Shown here: positions 1 through 6,366 of the stretch, in pieces
Layout of the letters: every line of letters starts with the position of its first letter
Position numbering within the stretch: position 1 is the first letter of the stretch
Assembly: GCA_031390425.1 (NCBI GenBank)
Contig: JANMTL010000290.1
Location: forward strand, 1-11,091
Reading direction: 5' to 3'
Source of the DNA: PBB1 sp031390425
GTDB lineage: Bacteria; Pseudomonadota; Gammaproteobacteria; Burkholderiales; Burkholderiaceae_C
DNA: 11,091 nucleotides
Notes under the pieces: generated by a model
The model's input: the letters and a program-made list of their open reading frames with translations, nothing else
Databases searched by the model: none
What the model was told of the DNA's origin: nothing
Program-made: the position numbers and the translations under genes

Positions 1-116
1 ACGCTGATCTTCATGACGATCAGGAACGGAAGCAGAAAGAAGATCAGCAGCCACAGATAAGGGATGCCGATCACCGCCGTGCGGCCCTTCAGCAGCGTGG
101 CGAGGAGCGACGTCAT
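1..116 (-). CDS. potH: Polyamine ABC transporter permease PotH (N-terminus only)
   Basis: The first 38 codons of an inner-membrane permease are visible before the window ends; the rest lies to the left. After a short cytoplasmic start (MTSLLATLLKGRTA) comes a hydrophobic first membrane segment containing IPYLWLL and FFLLPFLIV followed by MKIS. As I remember it, E. coli PotH reads IALPYIWL, FLLPFLIV and FKIS at the same place. PotH pairs with PotI to form the channel energised by PotG and fed by PotF. Its ATG overlaps the potG stop codon by four bases (ATGA), so the two are probably translationally coupled. That position directly after potG supports PotH rather than PotI. PotB, from the paralogous PotABCD system, is the main alternative. 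Confidence 0.9.
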   Translation of the reverse strand, partial: MTSLLATLLKGRTAVIGIPYLWLLIFFLLPFLIVMKIS

Positions 117-1270
117 GCCGTCAGCACCACATGCGCCATCGGCGACCAGCTCGCCCACGCGGTGTCGCCCCAGGTCATCTCGTCGTCGCGGTGGCGCGCG
201 GTGTTGCTTTCGCTGATCTTGAGCACCAGGCCGCTGGCGAGCGCCAGGTGATAGACCGTGAAGCTGCCGAAGTACGACATGTCTTTGACGGTGCCGCACA
301 CCCGGTTCAGCCCGCCCGCAGGCTCGCCGTCGGTGGCGGGCAGCGGGTCACGGCCGATGCGGATTTTCTCGGGCCGCAGCGCCACCGTCACGCCCATGCC
401 CTGGGTGCCGGTGATGCCGTGCCCGACGTAGTGCTTGCAATCCGCGCACTCGATGATCACGTGATCGGGGTGGTCGCCGATCAAGGTGCCGTCCATCAGG
501 TTGACGTTCCCGATGAAGTCGGCGACGAAGCGGGAGGCCGGGGTTTCGTAGATGTCGCTCGGTGCACCGACCTGCAGAAAACGGCCCTCGCTCATCACCG
601 CGATGCGCGAGGCCATCGTCATCGCTTCTTCCTGGTCGTGGGTGACCATCACGCAGGTAACGCCGACGTTCTCGATGATGTTCACCAGCTCGATCTGCGT
701 CTCTTCGCGCAGCTTCTTGTCGAGCGCGCCCAGCGGCTCGTCGAGCAGCAGCAACTGCGGCTTTTTCGCCAGGCTGCGGGCGAGTGCCACGCGCTGCTGC
801 TGGCCACCGGAGAGTTGATGCGGCTTGCGCTTGGCGAACTTGCCGAGTTGCACCAGCTTGAGCATCTCTTCGACGCGGGTGGAGACCTCTTCTTTGCTCA
901 TGCCGCTGCGCCGTGGCCCGAAGGCCACGTTGTCCCACACCGTCATGTGCGGGAACAGCGCGTAGCTCTGAAACATCATGTTCATCGGGCACTCGTGCGG
1001 CAACATGCCCGCGAGGTCGTGTCCATTGAGAAAAATCTGCCCGGCGGTCGGCGTCTCGAAGCGCGCCAACATGCGCAGCAGCGTCGATTTGCCGCAACCC
1101 GACGAGCCGAGCAGCGCGAAGATTTCACCCTTGGCGACGTTCAGGCTGACGTCGTTGACCGCCTTGTAGCCGCTGAAGTCTTTGGTGACGTTGCGGATTT
1201 GCAGAAACTGCGCCGGATCGACCGCCGCGCTGGCCTGAGTCGCGGCGGCAAGGCTGCTTGAAGTGCTCAT
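113..1270 (-). CDS. potG: Polyamine ABC transporter ATP-binding protein PotG
   Basis: This 385-residue cytoplasmic ATPase powers polyamine import through PotH/PotI. All motifs of an ABC nucleotide-binding domain are present: Walker A GSSGCGKST (55-63), Q-loop Q101 in MMFQSYALFPHMTV, signature LSGGQ (153-157), Walker B LLLLDEP (173-179), and switch histidine H211 in VTHDQEEAM. A C-terminal TOBE-type regulatory domain follows (about 290-385), ending in TWGDTAW...HVVLTA, close to the end of E. coli PotG (TWGD...VVLT). Oddities: R70 replaces the glycine of the usual MLAGFE, C94 replaces the arginine of the usual RPxNMMFQ, and a C-x2-C-x-H-x3-H group lies at 275-284. The gene begins 15 bp after the potF stop without a clear Shine-Dalgarno sequence and overlaps potH by four bases, so it reads as part of one operon. 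PotA is a less likely identity. Confidence 0.95.
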   Translation of the reverse strand: MSTSSSLAAATQASAAVDPAQFLQIRNVTKDFSGYKAVNDVSLNVAKGEIFALLGSSGCGKSTLLRMLARFETPTAGQIFLNGHDLAGMLPHECPMNMMFQSYALFPHMTVWDNVAFGPRRSGMSKEEVSTRVEEMLKLVQLGKFAKRKPHQLSGGQQQRVALARSLAKKPQLLLLDEPLGALDKKLREETQIELVNIIENVGVTCVMVTHDQEEAMTMASRIAVMSEGRFLQVGAPSDIYETPASRFVADFIGNVNLMDGTLIGDHPDHVIIECADCKHYVGHGITGTQGMGVTVALRPEKIRIGRDPLPATDGEPAGGLNRVCGTVKDMSYFGSFTVYHLALASGLVLKISESNTARHRDDEMTWGDTAWASWSPMAHVVLTA

Positions 1271-1285
1271 GGGCTGCGCTGTGGT

Positions 1286-2410
1286 TCAGAGACCGGTCTT
1301 GAACGCGGTGTAGGTGCGCGTCATCAAACGGCGCAGGTCGTTGCCGAGCGAGTCGGGCGCAGCCATCGGTTTCATGTCGGCTTCCGACAAGAAAACCGTC
1401 GGGTTGTTCGCCACCTCGGGCTTCACGAACGGACGCGAGGCCAGGTTCGGGTTGGCGTAGAACACCTTGTTCGTGATGCTGGCGTGCACCTCGGGCTTCA
1501 AGATGTAGTTGATGAACTTGTGCGCGTTGCCCGGGTGTGGTGCGTCGGCGGGAATGACCATCACGTCGAAGAACAGGATGCCGCCGCTTTTCGGGATCAG
1601 CGCCTGGATGTTTTGCCCCGTCTTGCCGTCGATGGCACGCTGGCGGGCGATGTTGATGTCGCCCGACCAGCCGAGCGCCACGCAGATGCCGCCGTTGGCC
1701 ATGTCGTTGATGTAGCCCGACGAGCTGAACAGCGTGACGCTGGGGCGCGCCGCCTTCAGCACCGCTGCGGCCTGAGCGTAATCGCCCGCCACCTTGCTGA
1801 AGGGCGGCTTGCCCAGGTAGTGCAAGGCGGCCGGCACGATCTCGGTGGCCGAGTCGAGGTAGGACACACCGCACGACTTCAGCTTCGAGACGTACTCGGG
1901 TTTGAAGACCAGATCCCAAACGTTGTCGGGCATCGGCAGGCCGCCGAGCGCCACCTTGACCTTGTCGACGTTGATGCCCACGGTGGTGTAGCCCCACAGC
2001 CAGTCGACCATGTACTCGTTGCCGGGGTCGAGCTTGGCGAGCTGCGCCTGCACGGCCGCATCGAGGTTCTTGTAGTTCGGCAACTGTGCCTTGTCGAGCT
2101 TGCGCAGCAGGCCGCCATCGGCTTGCAGCTTGGCCCAGTTCGACGAGGGCACGACGATGTCATAGCCGGTCTTGCCGGCGACCAGCTTGGCGTGGACGAT
2201 TTCGTTGTTGTCGAAATTGTCGTAACGCACCTTGATGCCGGTTTCCTTCTCGAAATTCGCCAGCGTGTCCGGCGCGATGTAGTCCGACCAGTTGTAGATG
2301 TTGAGCACCTTCTCCTCGTCTTGCGCGGCCGCCGGGGCGACCCACAAGAAAGCGGTGGCAGCCAGCGCGGCCAGGGTCTTGGGCATCGGAGTCGATTTCG
2401 ATCGGGTCAT
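1286..2410 (-). CDS. potF: Periplasmic putrescine/polyamine-binding protein PotF (SpuD/SpuE type)
   Basis: This 374-residue solute-binding protein captures polyamine in the periplasm and delivers it to PotGHI. The start was chosen at 2410, where GGAG lies 8 bp upstream and the protein opens with a normal signal peptide (MTRSKS, hydrophobic stretch, then APAAAQ, cleavage near residue 30). An upstream ATG at 2497 would add 29 proline-rich residues and destroy the signal. The mature part follows E. coli PotF (370 residues): NIYNWSDYIAPDTLANFEK, KLKSCGVS, GYINDMANG, FFDV and VFYAN. Ligand positions known in PotF appear as W41, S42, D43, Y44, S89, E190, W248, D251, F280, D282 and Y318. F280 matches the Phe of putrescine-type PotF rather than the Trp of spermidine-type PotD. 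N91, S187 and probably P352 match neither, so the exact polyamine preference is open. Confidence 0.93.
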   Translation of the reverse strand: MTRSKSTPMPKTLAALAATAFLWVAPAAAQDEEKVLNIYNWSDYIAPDTLANFEKETGIKVRYDNFDNNEIVHAKLVAGKTGYDIVVPSSNWAKLQADGGLLRKLDKAQLPNYKNLDAAVQAQLAKLDPGNEYMVDWLWGYTTVGINVDKVKVALGGLPMPDNVWDLVFKPEYVSKLKSCGVSYLDSATEIVPAALHYLGKPPFSKVAGDYAQAAAVLKAARPSVTLFSSSGYINDMANGGICVALGWSGDINIARQRAIDGKTGQNIQALIPKSGGILFFDVMVIPADAPHPGNAHKFINYILKPEVHASITNKVFYANPNLASRPFVKPEVANNPTVFLSEADMKPMAAPDSLGNDLRRLMTRTYTAFKTGL

Positions 2411-2418
2411 GGCGTGGT

Positions 2419-2422
2419 CTCC
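2419..2422 (-). promoter_or_regulatory. Ribosome binding site that sets the potF start
   Basis: GGAG on the minus strand lies 8 bp before the ATG at 2410. The alternative ATG at 2497 has only weak purine runs at unsuitable spacing. This supports the shorter protein with its signal peptide. Confidence 0.6.
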
Positions 2423-2508
2423 AAACGGCGGTGCATCGGCAGGGAAGGGCATACCCGATAAATCGTGGGCGTTGGGGGCGGGCAAAGGACGTGCCATCGA
2501 AGGTACTC

Positions 2509-3966
2509 TCAGATCAAACCACGCTGCTGAAGATCACGCAGCGTCCGGTCGAGACAGGTTCGGATCAGCGCGGCCATCTCGTCGATCTGCGTGCGGGTGA
2601 TGACGAGCGGCGGCGCGATGATCATTCGGTCGCCGACCGCTCGCATGATCAGCCCGTTGGCGAAGCAGTGGCCACGGCAGATCATGCCGACCTCCAGGGC
2701 GCCATCGAAGCACTCGCCGGTGGCCTTGTTCTTGACGATTTGCAGCGCGCCCATCAGACCGATCGATTGCGCCTCGCCGATCAACGGATGCTCGGCCAGC
2801 AACTTGAAGTGCTCGGCCAGGTACGGCCCGGTGTCGTTGCGCACTTTCTCGACCAGGCCTTCGCGCTGGATCAGCCGGATGTTGGCCAGCGCCACCGCAC
2901 AGGCCACCGGGTGACCGCTGTAGGTGTAGCCGTGCTCGAACTCGCCGCCCTGATCGATCATCACGCGGGCGATGCGCTCGCCCACCATCACGCCGCCGAG
3001 CGGGATGTAGCCCGAGGTCACGCCCTTGGCGAAAGTCATCAGGTCGGGGCGAAAACCCAGCGTCTCGCAGCCCCACCAGTTTCCGGTTCGGCCGAAGCCG
3101 CAGATCACCTCGTCGGCCACCAGCAGGATGCCGTACCGATCGCAGATGCGCTGGATCTCGGGCCAGTAGGTGGCGGGCGGAACGATCACGCCACCGGCGC
3201 CCTGGACCGGCTCGCCGATGAAGGCCGCCACCTTGTCGGCACCGACTTCGAGGATCTTCGCTTCAAGCCAGCGTGCGGCCTTCAAGCCGAATTCGTCGCG
3301 CGAAACGTTTTCAGCGTCCGGCGCCCAGGGAGTCGGCCGCGTGCCCCGCGCATGCGCGAACCAGAACGGCTGCTCGATGTGCACGATGCCGGGAATCGGC
3401 AGCCCGCCCTGGGCATGCATGTAGCTCATGCCGCCGAGCGACGCGCCGGCCATCGTCGAGCCGTGGTACGCGTTGTGGCGGCTGATGATGACCGTGCGTT
3501 CGGGCTGCCCGAGCACGTCCCAGTAGCGGCGCACCATGCGCACCACGGTGTCGTTGCCCTCGGAGCCGGAGCCCGAGAAAAACACATGCTTGAACTGCGG
3601 TGGCGTCACCTCGGCCAGCAGCTCGGCCAGCTCGATCGCCGGTGGCGTGGCGGTTTGAAAAAACGAGTTGTAGAACGGCAGTTGCTTCAGCTGCGCAGTG
3701 GCGGCATCGATCAGCGACGTCTGACCGTAGCCCACGTTGACGCACCACAGTCCGCTCATCGCATCGAGCAGCTTGTGGCCGTCGCTGTCCCACAGGTAGA
3801 TGTTGTCGGCGCGCGTGATGACCCGCGAGCCCTTGGCCGCCAGCGACTTGAAATCGGTGAACGGATGCAGGTAGTGCGCCGTGTCGGCCGCCTGCCATTC
3901 GGCGGTGGTGCGGCCTGTGCCTTCTACGGCCACGGCATGCAATTTATTGCCCATGAACGGTTCCAT
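2509..3966 (-). CDS. spuC: Putrescine:pyruvate aminotransferase SpuC (class III, PLP-dependent)
   Basis: SpuC moves the amino group of putrescine (also cadaverine and other diamines in the family) to pyruvate, giving 4-aminobutanal and alanine in the cytoplasm. The sequence is collinear with Pseudomonas SpuC: HPFTDFK, DAMSGLWCVNVGYG, QLPFYNSFFQTA, FFSGSGSEGNDT, GYIPLGGV, HGYTYSGHPVA and NGLIMRAVGDRMII. Numbered from the ATG at 3966 (485 residues), the PLP lysine is K314 in TFAKGVTSG and the pyridine-N aspartate is D285 in VADEVICGFGRTG. The start is uncertain. The ATG at 3966 has GGAG 13 bp upstream, the ATG at 3954 has GGAA 6 bp upstream, and a TTG at 3990 also opens the frame. All give about 25-40 residues more than the roughly 455-residue Pseudomonas enzyme. 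potF follows 98 bp downstream, as spuD follows spuC in Pseudomonas. Confidence 0.93.
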   Translation of the reverse strand: MEPFMGNKLHAVAVEGTGRTTAEWQAADTAHYLHPFTDFKSLAAKGSRVITRADNIYLWDSDGHKLLDAMSGLWCVNVGYGQTSLIDAATAQLKQLPFYNSFFQTATPPAIELAELLAEVTPPQFKHVFFSGSGSEGNDTVVRMVRRYWDVLGQPERTVIISRHNAYHGSTMAGASLGGMSYMHAQGGLPIPGIVHIEQPFWFAHARGTRPTPWAPDAENVSRDEFGLKAARWLEAKILEVGADKVAAFIGEPVQGAGGVIVPPATYWPEIQRICDRYGILLVADEVICGFGRTGNWWGCETLGFRPDLMTFAKGVTSGYIPLGGVMVGERIARVMIDQGGEFEHGYTYSGHPVACAVALANIRLIQREGLVEKVRNDTGPYLAEHFKLLAEHPLIGEAQSIGLMGALQIVKNKATGECFDGALEVGMICRGHCFANGLIMRAVGDRMIIAPPLVITRTQIDEMAALIRTCLDRTLRDLQQRGLI

Positions 3967-4020
3967 GTGAACGGTTTGTCTCCGTAGCAAGGTGACTGAT
4001 CAAGCAACGCCCGAATCACG

Positions 4021-4081
4021 GGTTCCCCGGGCCGAAGGGTGGCGCCCCTTGGGGGCAGGAGGGAAGCGACTGGGGGGCTTC
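4021..4081. repeat. G/C-palindromic intergenic repeat of Comamonadaceae type
   Basis: The 119-bp gap between puuA and spuC contains a block unlike ordinary spacer. On the minus strand it reads as AGCCCCCCAGTCGCTTCCC, then a TGCCCCCAAGGGGCGCC core, then CACCCTTCGGCCCGGGG. The core forms a hairpin: GCCCC at 4044-4048 pairs with GGGGC at 4052-4056 around a 3-base loop. I remember very similar blocks scattered between genes in Comamonadaceae such as Variovorax and Acidovorax. The family label is therefore from memory, and only one copy lies in this window. No T-run follows the hairpin, so it is not a classical terminator. It could still modulate readthrough or mRNA stability between puuA and spuC. 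Confidence 0.5.
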
Positions 4082-4085
4082 ATTT

Positions 4086-5453
4086 CTATACATGCAGCAA
4101 CAGATGCTCACGCTCCCACGGCGAGATCACCTTCATGAACTCGTCGTGCTCGATCTCCTTGATCTCCGAATAGACCGTGATGAACGGCTTGCCGAGAATG
4201 TCGTGCAGGTCTTTCTCGTCGGCCAGCCAGCCGAGCGCTTCGCTCAGCGAACGCGGCAGTTGGTACTCGGACAGGTACGCATCGCCCTTGCATTCGCTCG
4301 CGGGCTCGATCTTGTTCTTGATGCCGAGGTAGCCGCACGCCAGCGTCGCGGCGAAGGCGACGTACGGGTTCGCATCAGCGCCGATCACGCGGTTCTCGAT
4401 GCGCCGCGCGGCCGGTGTGGCCACCGGCGAGCGGATGCCCACGGTGCGGTTGTCGGTGCCCCACTGGATGTTGATCGGGGCGGCCGTCGAGCGAGCCAGA
4501 CGCCGGTACGAATTGACGTAGGGCGCAAACAGCGCCATCGCGGCGGGCGTGTACTTCTGCAGGCCGCCGATGTACCAATAGAACTCCTTCGACGGCGAGC
4601 CGTCCGGGTTGCTGAAGATGTTCTTGCCGGTCACCTTGTTCAGCACGCTCTGGTGCACATGCATCGCGCTGCCGGGCTCGTTGGACATCGGCTTGGCCAT
4701 GAAGGTGGCGTACATCTCGTGGCGCAGCGCCGCTTCGCGGATCGTGCGCTTGAAGAAGAACACCTCATCGGCCAGCCCCAGCGGGTGGTCGTGGAAGAAG
4801 TTGATTTCCATCTGCCCCGCGCCGACCTCGTGGATCAGCGTGTCGACGTTCAACTCCATCTTCTCGCAGTAGTCGTAGATGTCCTCGAACAGCGGGTCGA
4901 ACTCGTTGACCGCGTCGATCGAGTAAGCCGGGCGCGAGGTTTCCGCGCGGCCGCTGCGGCCCTTCGGTGGGCGCAGCGGCGTGTTCGGGTCGGCGTTGCG
5001 CTCGATCAGATAGAACTCGAGCTCGGGTGCCACCACCGGCGCCCAGCCTTCGGCGTCGTAGAGGTCGCAGATGCGGCGCAGCACCGAACGCGGCGCATAC
5101 GGAATCATCACGCCGTCGCGGTCGTAGCAATCGTGGATCACCTGCGCCGTTGGATCGGTCGCCCACGGCACGATGCGCACGGTGGAAGCGTCGGGGCGCA
5201 GGTGCATGTCGCGGTCGGTCGCGTGGATCACGTCGTAGTACGGGCCCTCGGCCGGGAACTCGCCGGTGACGCCGATCGCGACGATCGCCTCCGGCAGCCG
5301 CATGCCGCGGTCTTCGGTGAATTTTTCGCGCGGCAGGATCTTGCCGCGGGCCACGCCGGTCAGGTCGGGAACCAGGCACTCGATCTCGGTCACGCGGCGT
5401 TCGTTGAACCAGTTTTCAAGGTCGCTGAACGTGAAGTTTTCTCGGGCCACCAT
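4086..5453 (-). CDS. puuA: Gamma-glutamylputrescine synthetase (glutamine synthetase fold; PuuA/SpuB)
   Basis: This 455-residue enzyme joins glutamate to putrescine using ATP, the first step of the glutamylated putrescine pathway. The glutamine synthetase fold is complete: N-terminal beta-grasp part (about 20-100) and catalytic part with metal-site motifs APELEFYL (E144, E146), HEVGAGQMEI (E209, E216) and MHVHQS (H265), then the arginine-rich site NRTVGIRSP (R336, R341) and ARRIENRV (E353, R355). The glutamate of the ammonium-binding loop in true glutamine synthetase (YEAP, E327 in the Salmonella enzyme) is alanine here (A324 in TAAP), consistent with an amine acceptor instead of ammonia. The adenylylation region is also not recognisable. 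A strong Shine-Dalgarno AAGGTGA sits 6 bp before the ATG. Its neighbours, puuD upstream and spuC downstream, match Pseudomonas spuA-spuB-spuC. Exact acceptor amine is inferred from context. Confidence 0.93.
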   Translation of the reverse strand: MVARENFTFSDLENWFNERRVTEIECLVPDLTGVARGKILPREKFTEDRGMRLPEAIVAIGVTGEFPAEGPYYDVIHATDRDMHLRPDASTVRIVPWATDPTAQVIHDCYDRDGVMIPYAPRSVLRRICDLYDAEGWAPVVAPELEFYLIERNADPNTPLRPPKGRSGRAETSRPAYSIDAVNEFDPLFEDIYDYCEKMELNVDTLIHEVGAGQMEINFFHDHPLGLADEVFFFKRTIREAALRHEMYATFMAKPMSNEPGSAMHVHQSVLNKVTGKNIFSNPDGSPSKEFYWYIGGLQKYTPAAMALFAPYVNSYRRLARSTAAPINIQWGTDNRTVGIRSPVATPAARRIENRVIGADANPYVAFAATLACGYLGIKNKIEPASECKGDAYLSEYQLPRSLSEALGWLADEKDLHDILGKPFITVYSEIKEIEHDEFMKVISPWEREHLLLHV

Positions 5454-5516
5454 GGGATATCACCTTGAGGGGTTGTTGTCGCTGTCGTCGATGCGGGTGT
5501 CTTTTCGGGAGTGGTG

Positions 5517-6287
5517 TCAGTGTGTCCCGTCGGGGCCCCGGTGTCGATCACGAAAGTCGACGCATGCCCTGCCGAAGGCTTCGAACAATCGAGTAGACAC
5601 CGGGTTCAGGTGCGCTTCCCATTCCGGGTGCCATTGCAAACCAAGCAAGAAACCCGTCGATTCGGCGGTAGAAAACGCCTCGATCAGTCCGTCCGGTGCC
5701 CGGGCTTCGACGCGCAGCCCCGGTGCCAATCGCTTCACGCCCTGGCCGTGTACCGAATTGACCTCGATCGTCGCGCGCTGCAACAGCCCGGCGAGCAGGC
5801 CGTCGGGTTCGAGGCCGACGAGATGGGCCGTCCCGTACACCACCGAGACCGCAGCGCCTGCAGCCCCCCGGTGGTCGAGATGACCGGCGATCTCGTGCAC
5901 CGCCTGGAACAGGCTGCCACCGAGCGCCACGTTGACCTCCTGGAAGCCGCGGCAGATCGCCATCAACGGCAGGCCGCGTTCGATCGCCGCCGGGATCAGC
6001 GCCAGCGTCGCGGCGTCGCGGGCGATGTCGAGCGGCAGGCTGGGGTCGTAGACGATCTCGCCGAAATGGCTCGGATGCACGTTCGATGGCGACCCGGTCA
6101 GCAGCACGCCGTCGGCCACATCGAGCAGGCCCCGCAGCTCGTCGGGCCCGTCGATGCTGGTGAACAGCAGCGGCAGGCAACCGGCAAGCCGTACCGCGTC
6201 GGTGTACTTCTTGCCGACCGTGTGATTCGGATGGTCGCCCAGCATGCGATGACAGGCCGGCACCAGGACGATGGGTTTGCGTTTCAT
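5517..6287 (-). CDS. puuD: Gamma-glutamyl-gamma-aminobutyrate hydrolase PuuD/SpuA (peptidase C26)
   Basis: This 256-residue class I glutamine-amidotransferase-like enzyme splits gamma-glutamyl-GABA into glutamate and GABA, the last glutamylated step. The catalytic triad is visible: nucleophile C112 in AICRGFQEVNVALGGSL, and H220 with E222 in QWHPEW. These correspond to C114, H222 and E224 of E. coli PuuD (254 residues). TGSPSNVHP and NSVHGQG...LRVEARAPDGLIEA are further PuuD hallmarks. The start at MKRKPIVLVP fits the family N-terminus. A TTG at 6344 would add 19 residues with no family resemblance. Neither start has a Shine-Dalgarno sequence; the bases before the ATG (CCACTCCTC) are pyrimidine-rich. 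Translation may therefore depend on ribosomes leaving puuB 79 bp upstream. Confidence 0.93.
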   Translation of the reverse strand: MKRKPIVLVPACHRMLGDHPNHTVGKKYTDAVRLAGCLPLLFTSIDGPDELRGLLDVADGVLLTGSPSNVHPSHFGEIVYDPSLPLDIARDAATLALIPAAIERGLPLMAICRGFQEVNVALGGSLFQAVHEIAGHLDHRGAAGAAVSVVYGTAHLVGLEPDGLLAGLLQRATIEVNSVHGQGVKRLAPGLRVEARAPDGLIEAFSTAESTGFLLGLQWHPEWEAHLNPVSTRLFEAFGRACVDFRDRHRGPDGTH

Positions 6288-6366
6288 GAGGAGTGGATGA
6301 GGGCGCTGCAATGGTTTGGGCGCACCCGCCGCGAAGGCGTGCAACGACTGTGCCCGCGACGTGGGT

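Noticed and set aside
131..1261. Plus-strand open frame opposite potG
   Set aside because: Antisense shadow of a complete ABC ATPase; no domain seen.
2411..2497. Longer potF start adding 29 residues
   Set aside because: It would bury the signal peptide, lacks a good ribosome binding site, and has no resemblance to the family.
2431..3987. Long plus-strand open frame (518 codons) opposite spuC
   Set aside because: It is antisense to a clear aminotransferase, rich in His/Arg/Ala/Asp from GC-rich codons read in reverse, and has no recognisable domain.
4044..4056. Rho-independent terminator after puuA
   Set aside because: The hairpin is G/C-rich but no T-run follows on either strand; repeat is a better description.
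4092..5468. Long plus-strand open frame (458 codons) opposite puuA
   Set aside because: Shadow of the glutamine synthetase reading frame in GC-rich DNA; composition biased and without motifs.
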